From: Numida meleagris
Taxonomy: Eukaryota; Chordata; Aves; Galliformes; Numididae
DNA length: 64,000 nucleotides
Assembly (NCBI RefSeq): GCF_002078875.1
Contig: NC_034414.1
Location: 25,578,637-25,642,636 of the forward strand
Reading direction: 5' to 3'
The notes under the pieces were generated by a model. The model was given only the letters and a program-made list of their open reading frames with translations, was not told the DNA's origin and made no database searches. Positions within the stretch are counted from its first letter, which is position 1, and each line of letters opens with the position of its first letter. A program made the translations under genes and the position numbers. This document shows, one piece after another, positions 37,456-56,700 of this stretch.

Positions 37456-37579
37456 AACATGGTCATTTGGTACAGCCGTTGCTGCTGGGGGGGGCAGCAC
37501 TGCCCTGCTGGGGGGGGCTGCTTCCTCCGTGCCGGGGGCGGGGCCTGGCCGGCGACGCCGCGCGGGGAGGCTGTGCGGC

Positions 37580-45565
<7,986 letters not shown>

Positions 45566-46100
45566 CAGAGGTGGGACGCTGGAACTTGCAGTCTTTCTCT
45601 CTGGTGTGATACAGTCATCAGCGTCTGTGGCTGGAGTTCGAGCATGAAACAAGTGAGAAGAGCTAAGCACTGAATTATCTTCAGCAACATCTGTTGAACA
45701 AATCATGGCTATTTTGCTTGATTTCAGAGTCTCAGGTCAATTGGCCAGGTTTTCTGGCTTGTAAGTAGAGGATTTGACATCAGAATTTTTAGATCTTTGC
45801 GTATTACATTGGTGATGGTGAGCAAAATAAAACTTGAAGGGAAGGAGTCTGGGTTTTAGAAATCCCTGAGGAGAAACCATGACATTAATTCAGATCTACA
45901 GGTTGTTTTCCTAACAAGCCAAACGGACAAGGAAGGATTTGCTCTGCCACCCGTGTGTGCATCGGGCTGCATCGGTCCAACATTTATTCAGCTTAAGGCA
46001 AAAGGCCTGTCTGGGTGTGATTCATTAAGTTCAGCGGCTGTGGTGTTTTGATGGTGAGAACTTAACAACTTCTGCAATAAAAGGTCGGTTTAAAAGTTTA
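45566..46100 (+). other. JMJD7: JMJD7 3' UTR with two poly(A) signals
   Basis: Non-coding sequence after the stop with AATAAA at 45,826-45,831 and 46,076-46,081. The second, followed by a GT-rich stretch (GGTCGGTTT), is the likely end. No read-through exon of PLA2G4B type is seen downstream. Confidence 0.6.
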
Positions 46101-47100
46101 CATCAGTACTAATTCTGACGTTTTTCAAACAGTGTGATGTGTGACATGGAAAGATCCATGTTGGCTATTATCCATGTTAATCCACGTTTTCGTTACCCAT
46201 TTTTATTTTGTTTCACCTTCGTATTTAAATACAGCTTCGTTCATGTTAAATACAGCAGCTTCGTTCTCTTACACCCTCAGTGGTGATTTTAGAGTTCCTT
46301 TTGCCATTTCTGCAGTAAATCTGGATATCACCTGTGGATGTGGTAGGATGTGGTTTTGCAGTTTGTGGGGAGTTGACTGGGATGTTCTTTGTCACTAATA
46401 ACTGCCTAGTACACAGTCAGTCAAGTTGTGTGAACCAGGAACCTGCTCCTGCAGCCTTAATTCACTTCTGTATTTCCACTGAACAAGATGAGACTGCTCA
46501 CTACATGTCGGAGACCTGCAGGGCAGGAATACAAGGCAGTTAAATGGGTGGATATTGCAAAAATGTAATATTGTTGTTTATGATTGGTGGAGGTTGGTAT
46601 TTATCAGCCAGTCTTCAAAGAGTCATTAAAAACATCAGGAAATTTTATTTTACATGTATTAGTCAGGAAAATTCAGATACCCTTTAGAGAAGATTGACTG
46701 CTGTGAAGAAAAAAAAAACATCTTTTTTTTTACTTTGTCTGTTTTTTTCTTTTTTTAAAGGAATGCAGTTAAAACCTAAAACATCATTTTGCCTTGGATT
46801 CTTGCCCTTAAATGACTGCAAGCTCAAAAGAGATTGAAGGCCGACCTTTGTTTCATGGCTAGATTACAATGTCACGTTACTCCAGACTTTGCAGTTTGAA
46901 TTTACTGCACCTTGACAGAGGCAGCTGACACAAGACAATATGATTATCTTTTTTTGCCATTTGAGGTTCAGGGTTATCAGTTTAATCTTTATATATCCTG
47001 AAATAAAATGCACGCCGGGAGCAAGTGACAGCTTCTGTCCCTGCAGGTCAGTGGTTTGTGCAGGAAATCTGAGACGATGCTTTGGAGCCGGCGTACTCCG
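46101..47100. other. Intergenic region between JMJD7 and the thioesterase gene
   Basis: About 1 kb between the presumed JMJD7 3' end and the thioesterase promoter. It has short T and A runs near 46,710-46,760. No open frame with splice support, RNA gene or named repeat was found. Confidence 0.6.
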
Positions 47101-47120
47101 AACTACATCTCCCATCAGCC
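47101..47120 (+). promoter_or_regulatory. ZNF143/THAP11-type (SBS) promoter motif
   Basis: The sequence AACTACATCTCCCATCAGCC fits the ACTACAnyTCCCA core of the Staf/ZNF143 binding site found in many vertebrate TATA-less promoters. It lies about 180 bp before the thioesterase start codon in moderately GC-rich sequence, so it probably marks the promoter. Binding is inferred from motif similarity only. Confidence 0.6.
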
Positions 47121-47281
47121 CGTGCTTGCTGGCTGGAGGAAGCTGTCACTGTGCTTCCTTCTGGACTTTGGCAGGGATTTTAAGCCTGGGAAGCTGCAGA
47201 CTCCTGACATTCTCATTTCACGCAGCCTGATTCTCGCCAAAAAGCAGCAGGCTCCTCTCCCCTCCCCTCCCGCAGAGCTTG

Positions 47282-47735
47282 ATGGCGGTGCAGGTGACCG
47301 TTCTGCCTTCTCCCAGGTGTCTGTTCGATGACCCCGTTCAGATCCGTGTGACGGGACTCCTGCCACAGCAGGCGGTCACGCTCAGAGCCTGCCTTCTGGA
47401 TGAGGGTGGGGAGCTCTTCCAAGCCCATGCTCACTACAGGGCTGGCGGCAGTGGGGAGCTTGATCTGACCCGCTGCCCAGCACTGGGGGGCAGCTATTCT
47501 GGAGTGGAGCCCATGGGATTGCTGTGGTCTCTGCGGTCCAAAACGCCACATAGGCGGCTGGCAAAGAGGAATGTTCTGACCCCTTTCTGTGTGGACTTGG
47601 AAGTGTATGAGGGCCACGGGGACATGAGCCAGTTGCTGGGAAAATGCACCCATGAGCGGTGTTTTTTAGGAGAGGGAGTGAAGAGGATTTCAGTCAGAGA
47701 AGGTCGGCTTAAAGCAACTCTCTTCCTCCCTCCTG
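47282..47735 (+). CDS. ACOT/BAAT-family gene exon 1
   Basis: Start ATG followed by GCGGTGCAG. An in-frame TTG is the only codon upstream that stays open for long enough to matter, and family alignment begins at this Met. A pyrimidine tract and CAG at 47,251-47,275, six bases before the ATG, could be a splice acceptor, so a 5' UTR intron is possible. Donor CCTCCTG/GTGAGT, phase 1. Ends [10 protein letters not shown]. Confidence 0.9.
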
Positions 47736-50250
47736 GTGAGTTTTAATCCCGTTCTGGTTTTCTGTGTGTTCCCTGTGGCCCCTGGGTACACTCAGCAGCC
47801 CAGAGTAAGGCCCCTGTTAATGGTTCCCTCAGCTGGCGCTAGGGTGAATTCAGCTTCATAGTTAGCAGAGAACTGATCAGTGAAGAGAGACTCTGGAAGT
47901 CAGATTCCATACTCTGTGCTGCTCAGAGAAATGTTTGAGATAACCCTTACAGGAGACTTGCAATGATACATCCTTAAGGAAATAGTACTTTCTTGTCAGT
48001 TAATCCAGCTGGGAAGAAGAGTCTAATGACACTGTGTGTGTGCCTGAGAACTGACATGTAAAGCTTCAGAGGATTATTTACTTTTGGTATCTACTGTCTT
48101 GATGGGTGTTGAGGGGTTGCTAATGCAAGGACAGCTCTAGAAACTTTTCTCTGTGACTCTATATATGCATATATTGCTTTCATTGCAGGACCTGGACCGT
48201 TCCCTGGCCTTATCGATTTGTATGGATCTGGAGGAGGACTTGTTGAATACAGAGCAAGTCTTCTGGCTAGCAGAGGCTTTGTGACTCTAGCTCTAGCTTA
48301 CATGGCCTTTGAAGATTTGCCTGCTATGCCAGAGATTCTTGAACTGGATTATTTTCAGGAGGCTATAGACTTTTTGCAGAAGCAGCAGCAGGTAGGAGAC
48401 AAATTATGGTACTCTTCCTACTGGAAACTATTCTCTAATTTCCTAATGTGAAATGCTATATATCACTGAATGCAGCTGGGTTTCTGAGGTGAAGAAGGAG
48501 ACAGCATGTCTGAAAGACAGTATGATCTTAAATGGAAAAGAATGTGCCTCAGCTCCAGTTTTGCAAATAGTTGGATAACTGCTTTGCAGAGCACCTTATG
48601 GCCATCTGTGGAGTGTTGTTATGCAAACCAGTATTTGTATAAGATTTACATCGAAGCAGTTCCTGGACTAGTGCTGCTTAGCACTAGTGAAATCCATTCA
48701 CTTTTTCCACTATTTCTGAAGTGTAGATCTTTGATTGTGACTAAGTTTCACAGGGCAGTAGTAGAACACTGTAACAACAGAATCTCTTAAAGTTGTAGCA
48801 TTGGAGAGTATGCCATGTTTTTAAATGCTGGGGTTATATTTGAGTAAGTACCTGGAATGAGAAAGACACTTCTGTAGCAATATATCATTACACTTTAAGC
48901 AAAAGAGACCAAGAGAAGTATAATTTAAGCTTTGAATGGAATGCTACTTAATGTGGTGTTCATTTAACAAAATTGTTATTTCCTAGCACGTGGATACGAA
49001 GGATTTAGTCAGTTTTGAGGGCAGAATTCAACCTTGCTGTTTGTGTTGTTCCTCACAGAGCTGTGAAACTTTCAGAGTATCTTACAGGATGCATTACAAG
49101 GTGAATTTGCTGTGAAGGGCCTTCACTATAATAAGTTCATTTAAACAGTTGTTGAACTTACTCAGCCCCAAGCATAATGAACTGTATGTGTTTCAAGACA
49201 TAACAGAATAGGTCAGCTGTAGCAGAGTTTGAAAAAACAATGTCAAGAAAGAAAATCAGTGCAAGTAAACCTATGAAAAAGCAGTTCTCCACTGGGGATC
49301 TGAAGAGAGAAGGTTAAGATGAGTTTCTGGAGGCAAGAGCAGTAAAAGGTACAGCACTGAGAGGAATTATCAAGCCAGGATACTGAAGAAGCAAAGAGTC
49401 TTTGTCTATGGAGTTAACCAGGAAGAAAAAGTTTTACAGGGGAGGAAATGTTGAGGAGCTGAAGAATTCATAGTCACTCTTCTGAGGAGATCAATGAACG
49501 AGTGATAGTACCCAAACAGAGAAAGGGAATGGGTAAAAAAAATTAGGAGGTTTTAATCAGATGAGGAGTGAAGAAGCCAAAGGAGAGATGTTATGCCAAC
49601 CCAGGATATGAGTAGTTGATAATGGCTGTTTCATAACTGTCTTTCAGGTGAAAGATGCTGGGATTGGCGTTTTGGGCTTGTCTAAAGGAGCTGATCTAGC
49701 CCTTTCCATGGCCACATTTCTACCTGGCATCAAGGCAGCTGTCAGCATATCTGGAAGTGGCTTTAATTCTTTCATTCCCCTACGGGGAGATGGCTTCACT
49801 CTTCCTGCCCACCCATATGACTTGGGGAGAATGAAGACCAGTGAGGAGTCTGGTCTTGTAGATTTTTCAGATATCCTAGATGATCACAGAGACCCAGCGA
49901 CTTGGCATAGTCGCATTCCCATGGAGAAGTCCTTGGCCAAGTTCCTCTTCCTGTCAGGGCTGGATGACAAGAACTGGAAAAGTGACCTTTACTGCCGGGA
50001 TGCTGTTCAGCGCCTTCATCAGTGTGGACAGAAGGTGGAGTTTTGCTCCTATGCTGGAGCAGGGCACCTCTTGGAGCCACCATACCTGCCTCTGTGCCAG
50101 TCTTCAATCCACAAAGTGCTTGGGGTGTTTGTGCAGTGGGGAGGGCAATGGAGGGAGCATGCCAGAGCCCAAGAAGATGCCTGGCACAGGATACAGGCCT
50201 TTTTCTGGAAGCACTTGATGAACTCAGACATTCCTAAGAGCAATCTGTAG
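47282..50250 (+). CDS. Type-I acyl-CoA thioesterase / BAAT-family enzyme (ACOT1/2/4-like), complete
   Basis: Hydrolyses acyl-CoA to free fatty acid and CoA in the family's best-known members; BAAT relatives transfer acyl groups to glycine or taurine. Three exons: 47282-47735, 48189-48391 and 49648-50250, phases 1 and 0, total 419 aa (human ACOT1 is 421). Residues 1-150 form the beta-sandwich N-terminal domain ([20 protein letters not shown]). Residues from about 160 on are the alpha/beta hydrolase domain. The nucleophile elbow GLSKG carries Ser231, which is Cys in BAAT, so thioesterase is favoured. The other triad members are Asp325 (GLDDKNWKS) and His359 (GAGHLLEPP). No mitochondrial presequence precedes [10 protein letters not shown]. 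The C terminus KSNL resembles a peroxisomal PTS1. The same exon number and start position as human ACOT genes support the model. I cannot say which mammalian ACOT is the orthologue, so no symbol is given. Confidence 0.93.
48189..48391 (+). CDS. ACOT/BAAT-family gene exon 2
   Basis: Acceptor TTTCATTGCAG, donor CAGCAG/GTAGGA, phase 1 to 0. Encodes [20 protein letters not shown] and [20 protein letters not shown], the oxyanion-side start of the hydrolase domain. The human ACOT1 counterpart is [20 protein letters not shown]. Confidence 0.94.
49648..50250 (+). CDS. ACOT/BAAT-family gene exon 3 (catalytic triad)
   Basis: Acceptor CTGTCTTTCAG, 200 codons plus TAG. Contains the GLSKG nucleophile, [10 protein letters not shown] and [15 protein letters not shown]. 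Ends with NSDIPKSNL. All three triad residues sit in this exon, as in mammalian ACOT genes. Confidence 0.95.
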   Translation: MKDAGIGVLGLSKGADLALSMATFLPGIKAAVSISGSGFNSFIPLRGDGFTLPAHPYDLGRMKTSEESGLVDFSDILDDHRDPATWHSRIPMEKSLAKFLFLSGLDDKNWKSDLYCRDAVQRLHQCGQKVEFCSYAGAGHLLEPPYLPLCQSSIHKVLGVFVQWGGQWREHARAQEDAWHRIQAFFWKHLMNSDIPKSNL

Positions 50251-50780
50251 TGCATGTATTGCTGTCATCAGTGGTGGCAGGATTAGTGTTTAATTTCTTA
50301 CTATATTAGGGCTGAAATCTTCCCAAATAATTTCCCATTTTTGAATTTTTTGAGTAGCATCTGGCCCCAGGTGCAGTGTAGACTGGCACCATCTGAACTG
50401 CCTATGTGCCAGAGTCATCAGAGAAGATGCAGCTTACTGACATGCAGGTTGCATCTGTACTGAGCTGGCTTTGCCTTCAGTCTGTCCCTCTCCCCTGGTA
50501 GCAGAAAATATTCTCAAAGGAGAGTCCTCCATTGAATTATATTACACCTTTAACTAACCTAGAAATAGACAGTGGTTTCTTGGGACAATACATGAGTACA
50601 TGCGCTTACCTTTCTTCCTGGTATATTATTTCCTCACATTTTTGTAGAAAAATGATGCTACATTTCAGATCTCCACTGTGTGAAGAAGCACTCTTCTGAT
50701 TTATTCTGAAGTGCGGTGATAACATTTTTTTCTGATACTTCAAAAACCAGAATAAATGAGTCTTATTGAGGTTACACTGG
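50251..50780 (+). other. 3' UTR of the ACOT/BAAT-family gene
   Basis: About 0.5 kb after the stop, with a single clear AATAAA at 50,751-50,756 followed by a GT-rich stretch (GAGTCTTATTGAGG, then TGGTGGTATG). No other coding potential. Confidence 0.65.
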
Positions 50781-53700
50781 TGGTATGTCCTGCTGATTCC
50801 AGATATGCTTCATGTCAGACTGAAGTTTGCACTGCACTACTCAGTAAATATAATATGTCTGTGTGTATGCACAGTTTACTTGAATTTATATGAATGAAGG
50901 CTTTGACTGCCTTAATGCCTGTAAATACACAGGCAGTGATCCTAGTGTAGTCACAAGCTATCTCTTCTCCTGGCTGAAGAGTTCTTGTACAGTTCTTACC
51001 TCTTATCACTAAGAGGAGGGGGGAAATTTGTGTAGGAGTTTGCACACTACTCAAGATTGGGGGTGATGCAGGTGTGTTAAGTACCTGCTTTTGAATGTTG
51101 AAGCTCATTTTATCCCTGTTATCCCATTCTAACCTCAGAAGGAAGTAGGAGATGGGTGTCTGCCTTTGAGGCAGCAAAACCTCACGTTCAGGAGAGCACA
51201 AATTCCTGCTGAGGGGAATTCCTGCCCCCAGCGAGCCCAGATCCTGCTGAAGGCAGAATTGTAGCCTCAGTTTTCTCACCTCAGGGAGCAATGGGCCTCA
51301 AAGGGCTGTGGATTCTAGTGCAATACATCTGATGCAGAGTGTGCTCCCTCGCATACTTCCAGTTTCTTGCCCCTTCCTCAAAAGGTAGCTGGATACTGCT
51401 CAGCGGGGCTCTCTCTCTCCCAGTCACCCATACAGGTGATCTATAAGGATTTCTGTTACTACTACTTCGTTTCTGTTTGTGCTCTGTGTGTCTGTGTTCT
51501 GCTCAAATGGTACCTGTTGTAAAAGTTTGGTGAATGGGTAGGACCTGGCAGAAAAGCAATGTGTGCCAGCAAGGGAATTCAAACTCATTTAAGCAGTTCA
51601 GATTGGATAACTGGGCATTCTTTTCTCCATCATTTTTCTACTTTATTGAACTGGTCGAAAAAACCTGGGTCATTCATCCAATTTGTTTCAGACTCAGCAC
51701 GCTGTGCTGTGAGGTTTTCTGGGAGATGGATGGTTTTGTTCTTTTGTTTCTACTGAACACAGTGAGGCTTATGTGGTACAGTGTGTTCTGTGGTGTAACT
51801 CACATCTGTTTTAATCCCTTCTGAGGTGAAGACATACTTTCCCAGCCTTCGGTGCGCAGTTTACAGACCTACATTTTGAATCACAGTATTGTGAGCTTCT
51901 GAGAAAATACATTTTCTTTAACTATAGGAAACTAGTGCTAAAGGAAAAATACTTTTCATCAGTAAATGTACAATGTTGTCGGTGGTGCTTTCATACAGTC
52001 TGTTGCCACACTCAGCAGTCATATTAATGGAAAATCGTGTTGAAACAAGAGGTAGGAGGGAGCTGTGACGTGACTCCATTGATGACAGTAGCGCACAGGA
52101 CCTCTTTGTTTTGTTGCTCTGAAATTAAAGCTTTGCGAGCCAATTGAAAGCCCTTTATTTACCACAGGGATGTTGGCTGGCAAGAAAGATTGAAAGGACT
52201 GATTAAGCAATAAAAAGACTGAAAGGGCTGATTTAGCTGAATCTGTGCCATACTCAAAACAAGAAGCTATGTCAGCTGGATCAGTTGTGCAGAGTATTCT
52301 TTTTAAGTCAGCTGGCCTCCTCAGAAACTCAGGATTTAAATTTATCTTCAGGAAATAGAAACTGAAAACCAAAGGGAGACTACCATCAAATAATTGGAAG
52401 TGGCCTATTTTCAGTAAAATGCTTATGTTTGTTCTTGAGCATTTTCTGTAGTGTTTTGCTGAACGCTTTGAATTCTTATCTCTTCAGCAGAAGAAACGCT
52501 GGTTTAGACAAGTGGGGCTAAGATGGCATTTTTCTGAGTTAGTGACAAAGATTCTACCAATGGCAGCCTGTACAGTCAGGCTGCTTTGTATAGTTTCTCC
52601 AGGCTTGCAGAGTATGGGCAACATTATTCAAGAACAATGGAAAAGCTATTATTTAATGATAGGTTATTGATCTTTGGGTGTAAAAGAGAGCCCGTGCTAA
52701 GCACAACTGATAAAACGGAGATGTGGAAATCTTTTCTTGTAATTTGCTTGTAACTGAAAAGTGCTTCAGATGAAATGGCACATCAAAAGACTCACTTGAA
52801 CAAAAAGATCTCAGCTTGATTCTTGCATCAGTCCTCCTTTTGTTTGGCACTGTGCACTACATGTCTATTAGGAGACAAGAAGAGCTTCCTAAGAAACTTG
52901 AGAAGCAGTCTCAGATGTAAGCAGCTATGAATAAATTTATTAAAAGGGAATTATACATCTCACAGTGCTCTTTCTTGGCAGTACCATTTCCATAGCTCAT
53001 TTGTAGTTGGGCAACAGTAGGGACTGCTGACTTGTCACTCCATTCTTCAAGTTTTCCTTCTTTGCTCTGGTTGAACTTGTGGTCTCTCAACATGGAAAGG
53101 AAACTACTCCAAAGAGAAGGTAATTGCTGTGAAAAAATCCCATCTGTGACTTGAATCTCTTCAAGCTCCACTGTAGCCTTACTGCCCAGCACCCCTAAGC
53201 CTAACATTATCTAGGTGAATGTGATCTGAACTATATGACACACATATAGCTTATTATTTTAAAGTAGTTGTCAGTGAAGCAGGCCACAGGCTGTTTGCAC
53301 ACCATGAGACCTTTGGATGCAGCTTCTCCTTTTCATTGTGGGTTTTCTGTGTCACAATGCATCTTTTCTTCATGTAGCTCCATCTGACTCTAAATAGCCC
53401 TTCAGAAAAAGCTTCGGAGACTCCTGGTCTGGAGCAACAGGGTGAAATAATTTGAGCACTGCATGGAGGAATGACCTCTGTACTTTTTCAAGGCTCCCTG
53501 AAAAAGCTTATGAGGCTGACCTTTCTTTCATGGGTTCTTTCCCCATACTTTGCCAGTTATGTTCTTAGGCTCTGTGTAGTTGACGAAGAAAGAAAACCCT
53601 TGAAGTTCTTCAGTGGATACCTAAAAGTACCAGATACAATGATTTGTATGTAAGCTAAAGCTGATCCTGAAGCATTTTTGATGTATGTATGGTATAACTC

Positions 53701-56700
53701 AGAGGAAACTGCAGAATGAAAGGAGTCCAAAGGTATTTATTAGAGAAAAACAAACCACAATTACAGGAGAGGTAAAACATCTTTGAGAAAGTATCTGTAC
53801 ATCGAGGCCTCTGCAAAAGTGGTGTATGTTTGAGATTTTGGTGGAATTTTACCTGGAGCTGTGCTGAACAAGGAGATTTCAGTATAAAGGTGCTCCTGTA
53901 ACAATAGTAGTTTCTTACCCAGGAGAAGCAGTGTGTCTGGATGGCTTCTGCAAGCAGGGTTGTTTCTCAGCCAAAGGGCAGAAGGAATGAAAAGGAAGAT
54001 GAGAATGTGCACTGTGAGGTGTAATTAGAAGTGGCCTTTCCCCATCTGCTGTTTCTGTTTACTGTGTGTATCTGAAAGTCTAAAGATGATTAGGGACTTT
54101 TTTTTCTTTTTTAAATTCAAAGCTTACTCAGTTCTCTAATACATTACCCTATCATTTGTTTTCGAGTTCTAGGATAAGACAACCTTTTAATGACAAGAAA
54201 TATTCAAAACTTCAACTATAGTAATATTTTGCTAAGAATTTTTTAATGCAACCATTTCAGAAAAAAAATCACCATTCTGCACTTTTTAGTGCTCTACGTA
54301 TATAATCTGGAAAAGGAATCTGAGCCAAATGTAGTATTTAGTGCAGAGAAAATGACATTTTGAGTGAAGCTTGGCTAGAAGGAATATTAATGTTTCCAAT
54401 GAACTAACACCCTTTTCAACATTTCCTGCAAAACATCACTGTCATTTATCATTGTCCAGGACAAAATATAGGAATGCTAAAACTCAGTGTTTTTCAGAGT
54501 CACAAAAAATTGTTTGTGAAAAATATGCATGAAATATAAAAATGTGCCTGACCCTAGATACCACCTGGAGAAAATAATTAATGAGTTGCATTCTATTAAT
54601 TTGGACTTATATCTTTTCAGTGACTCAAACCACTGAACATTTAACATCTTGCATTTTGATTGTAAATTAAGTCTACATTAAAGTAACTTCAGTTAAAATT
54701 GTGGCTTCGTGCTCCAGGCTAGCTCTTCTAAGAATACCTTGCACTGGGGAGTGATACTATGACTTTAGGGTTTCTGTGACCTTATATTAATCCAAGGTGA
54801 CTCTAGCAGATCTTTTAGTTGTATATATTATAACTGGTCTGGCTGATTCTAAATTCTGCTACAGTAATCAGCTAGTTTGACTATGACAATGTGTAAGGGA
54901 GATGGTAGGTCACAACAGAGCTGAGACTGGGTGCAGAGCCAACCGCTGGCTCAGAAGACAAACTGTTAGGACTGAGCAAGAACAAAATGCAGGAGAAGCC
55001 ATTAGTGTCACGCCAGCTATCTGTAGAGCATTCTTGCTCATACCCAACCTGCTCAATTTTCAGTTTCTGTTGCTAGAACTTGCAGCTCCAGGAAGACCAG
55101 ATTACCTCTTTGTGTGACATTGAAGAAGTACATTGGTAGCAGTGCAGTTTATATGTAGTGAGGTATATAAGTGATACATTTTGTCTTTGAGATGGAAGGG
55201 CTGATCTTTCAATCTGCAATCTCTGATGCTCTAAGAATCTACTTTGCAGGTTGGGTTGATGTTACTTTGAGTACATGCACTGTTCATGGATTCTGGATGC
55301 TAAGACTAAGAATTCAAGCACTAGGCAGTGACTTAGAGGTCAGTGCTTGACACTGCAGAATTTGAGAATGACTGAATAAGCTGGACTCAGTGCATTTGGC
55401 CTGCTGACCAGTCACTGGTTTCTGCCAGAAATACCAGATGAATACTGATATACTGTGCTCCTTTGTGCTACTGACAGAATATTGGTAACACTAGGTATAA
55501 ATTCTCAAGTAAATAAAATATATTTGTCCTTCACTTCTACTGTATCAACTATGTTTTCCATTGATCTTCAAAGCATTTTTGTTTTGTAAAGACCATGGAT
55601 CTGCTGAGAATAGACCCCCACTCTGATAGATGCTGCACAAATAAACCCACTCCACTTGACTTACCATCACACCAGTACACAAGGTACTGATTAGTGCAGT
55701 GGACAAATTTATGTAAGAGTTACCCATCAAGACTGACTAAATGTGAAGACACTGCCTCTGCCACTCAGAGTCTCAGAACTACAAATTAAATGAGACTGTA
55801 AGAGTATTTTGGAGACTTGTCCTCTTCTTGGGCTTTTCTGTGAAAATCTGTTTTGACCATTGACAGAGCCAGGATGCTGGGCTAAATGCTCTTCTGAGCT
55901 AAAGCAGAGAAATCGGTTTCTGCTTGCATATTTACTATGTTTTCTTTTGTTTTCCTTTCTTTTTTTTTACTATGGATTTGCTTGCTTTTGTAATTGAATC
56001 TTGTTTCAGGAGATTCTAGATGTCTCATACCAAATCCTTCTTCAGCTGCCTCCCCTTGATGTCTTTCTTATTTCCAGGGGAACTTACATGATACTAATAT
56101 TCTTGAAGGTAGGAATTTCCAGATGAGATGTTCACAAGAGGAATAATCATTTTGTTGGGGCATCGAAGTGGGTTAGGAGAGCTAAACTGTAAACAGAACA
56201 AGTGATAGTAAGTCAGGAGCGAGATGTGGGTCCTCCCATGCAGCTCCACAGCCTTGCAGCACTTGGGGCATTCCCCTAACTTGTGACAGAAGTAGCAATG
56301 CCTAAAGGAGGAAAAATTAAATATTTTCTATGTCTTTCTTGATAGAAAGTTGATTGTTGCAACGAATAGGCACCAACTCTAAATCCTCTCTCAAATCCCC
56401 AGCATGCAGCTCTGGGCGGCTGCCTGGGACTGCAGAGAGAGCACATTACATTGTCTTCAGAGGTGTTCTAGCAAAATGTGCACTGTCTGTTGGAAAGTGG
56501 AACATGATCATGTTGCTTTCCAGTGAAAGGTACATTTGTAAGGTCCTTATTTACTGGTAAGGATGTTTTTTCAGCTTTCAGGATAAGTTTGCAAGTGGCA
56601 GTTTATGTATAGGGGGATTCTTCTCTCAATTGCGCAACAATTGGTACAGATATAAAAAAAGAAGTCTTTGTGGTTATCAAACTCCATGTAGCTGCATCCT

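Larger units (their letters stand above)
32900..37475 (+). other. MAPKBP1: Probable long MAPKBP1 3' UTR
   Basis: No coding potential is seen after the conserved stop. A proximal AATAAA lies at 33,226-33,231. Further AATAAA hexamers lie at 37,252-37,257, 37,295-37,300 and 37,450-37,455, directly before the GC-rich JMJD7 promoter. Sequence between 36,760 and 37,460 is AT-rich with long A and T runs, typical of a distal 3' UTR. I infer short (about 0.35 kb) and long (about 4.5 kb) isoforms. Without transcript data the extent is uncertain. Confidence 0.5.

Noticed and set aside
52911..53207. 98-codon antisense open frame considered as a terminal exon
   Set aside because: No good acceptor at its 5' side, no clear poly(A) signal tied to it and no recognisable domain.
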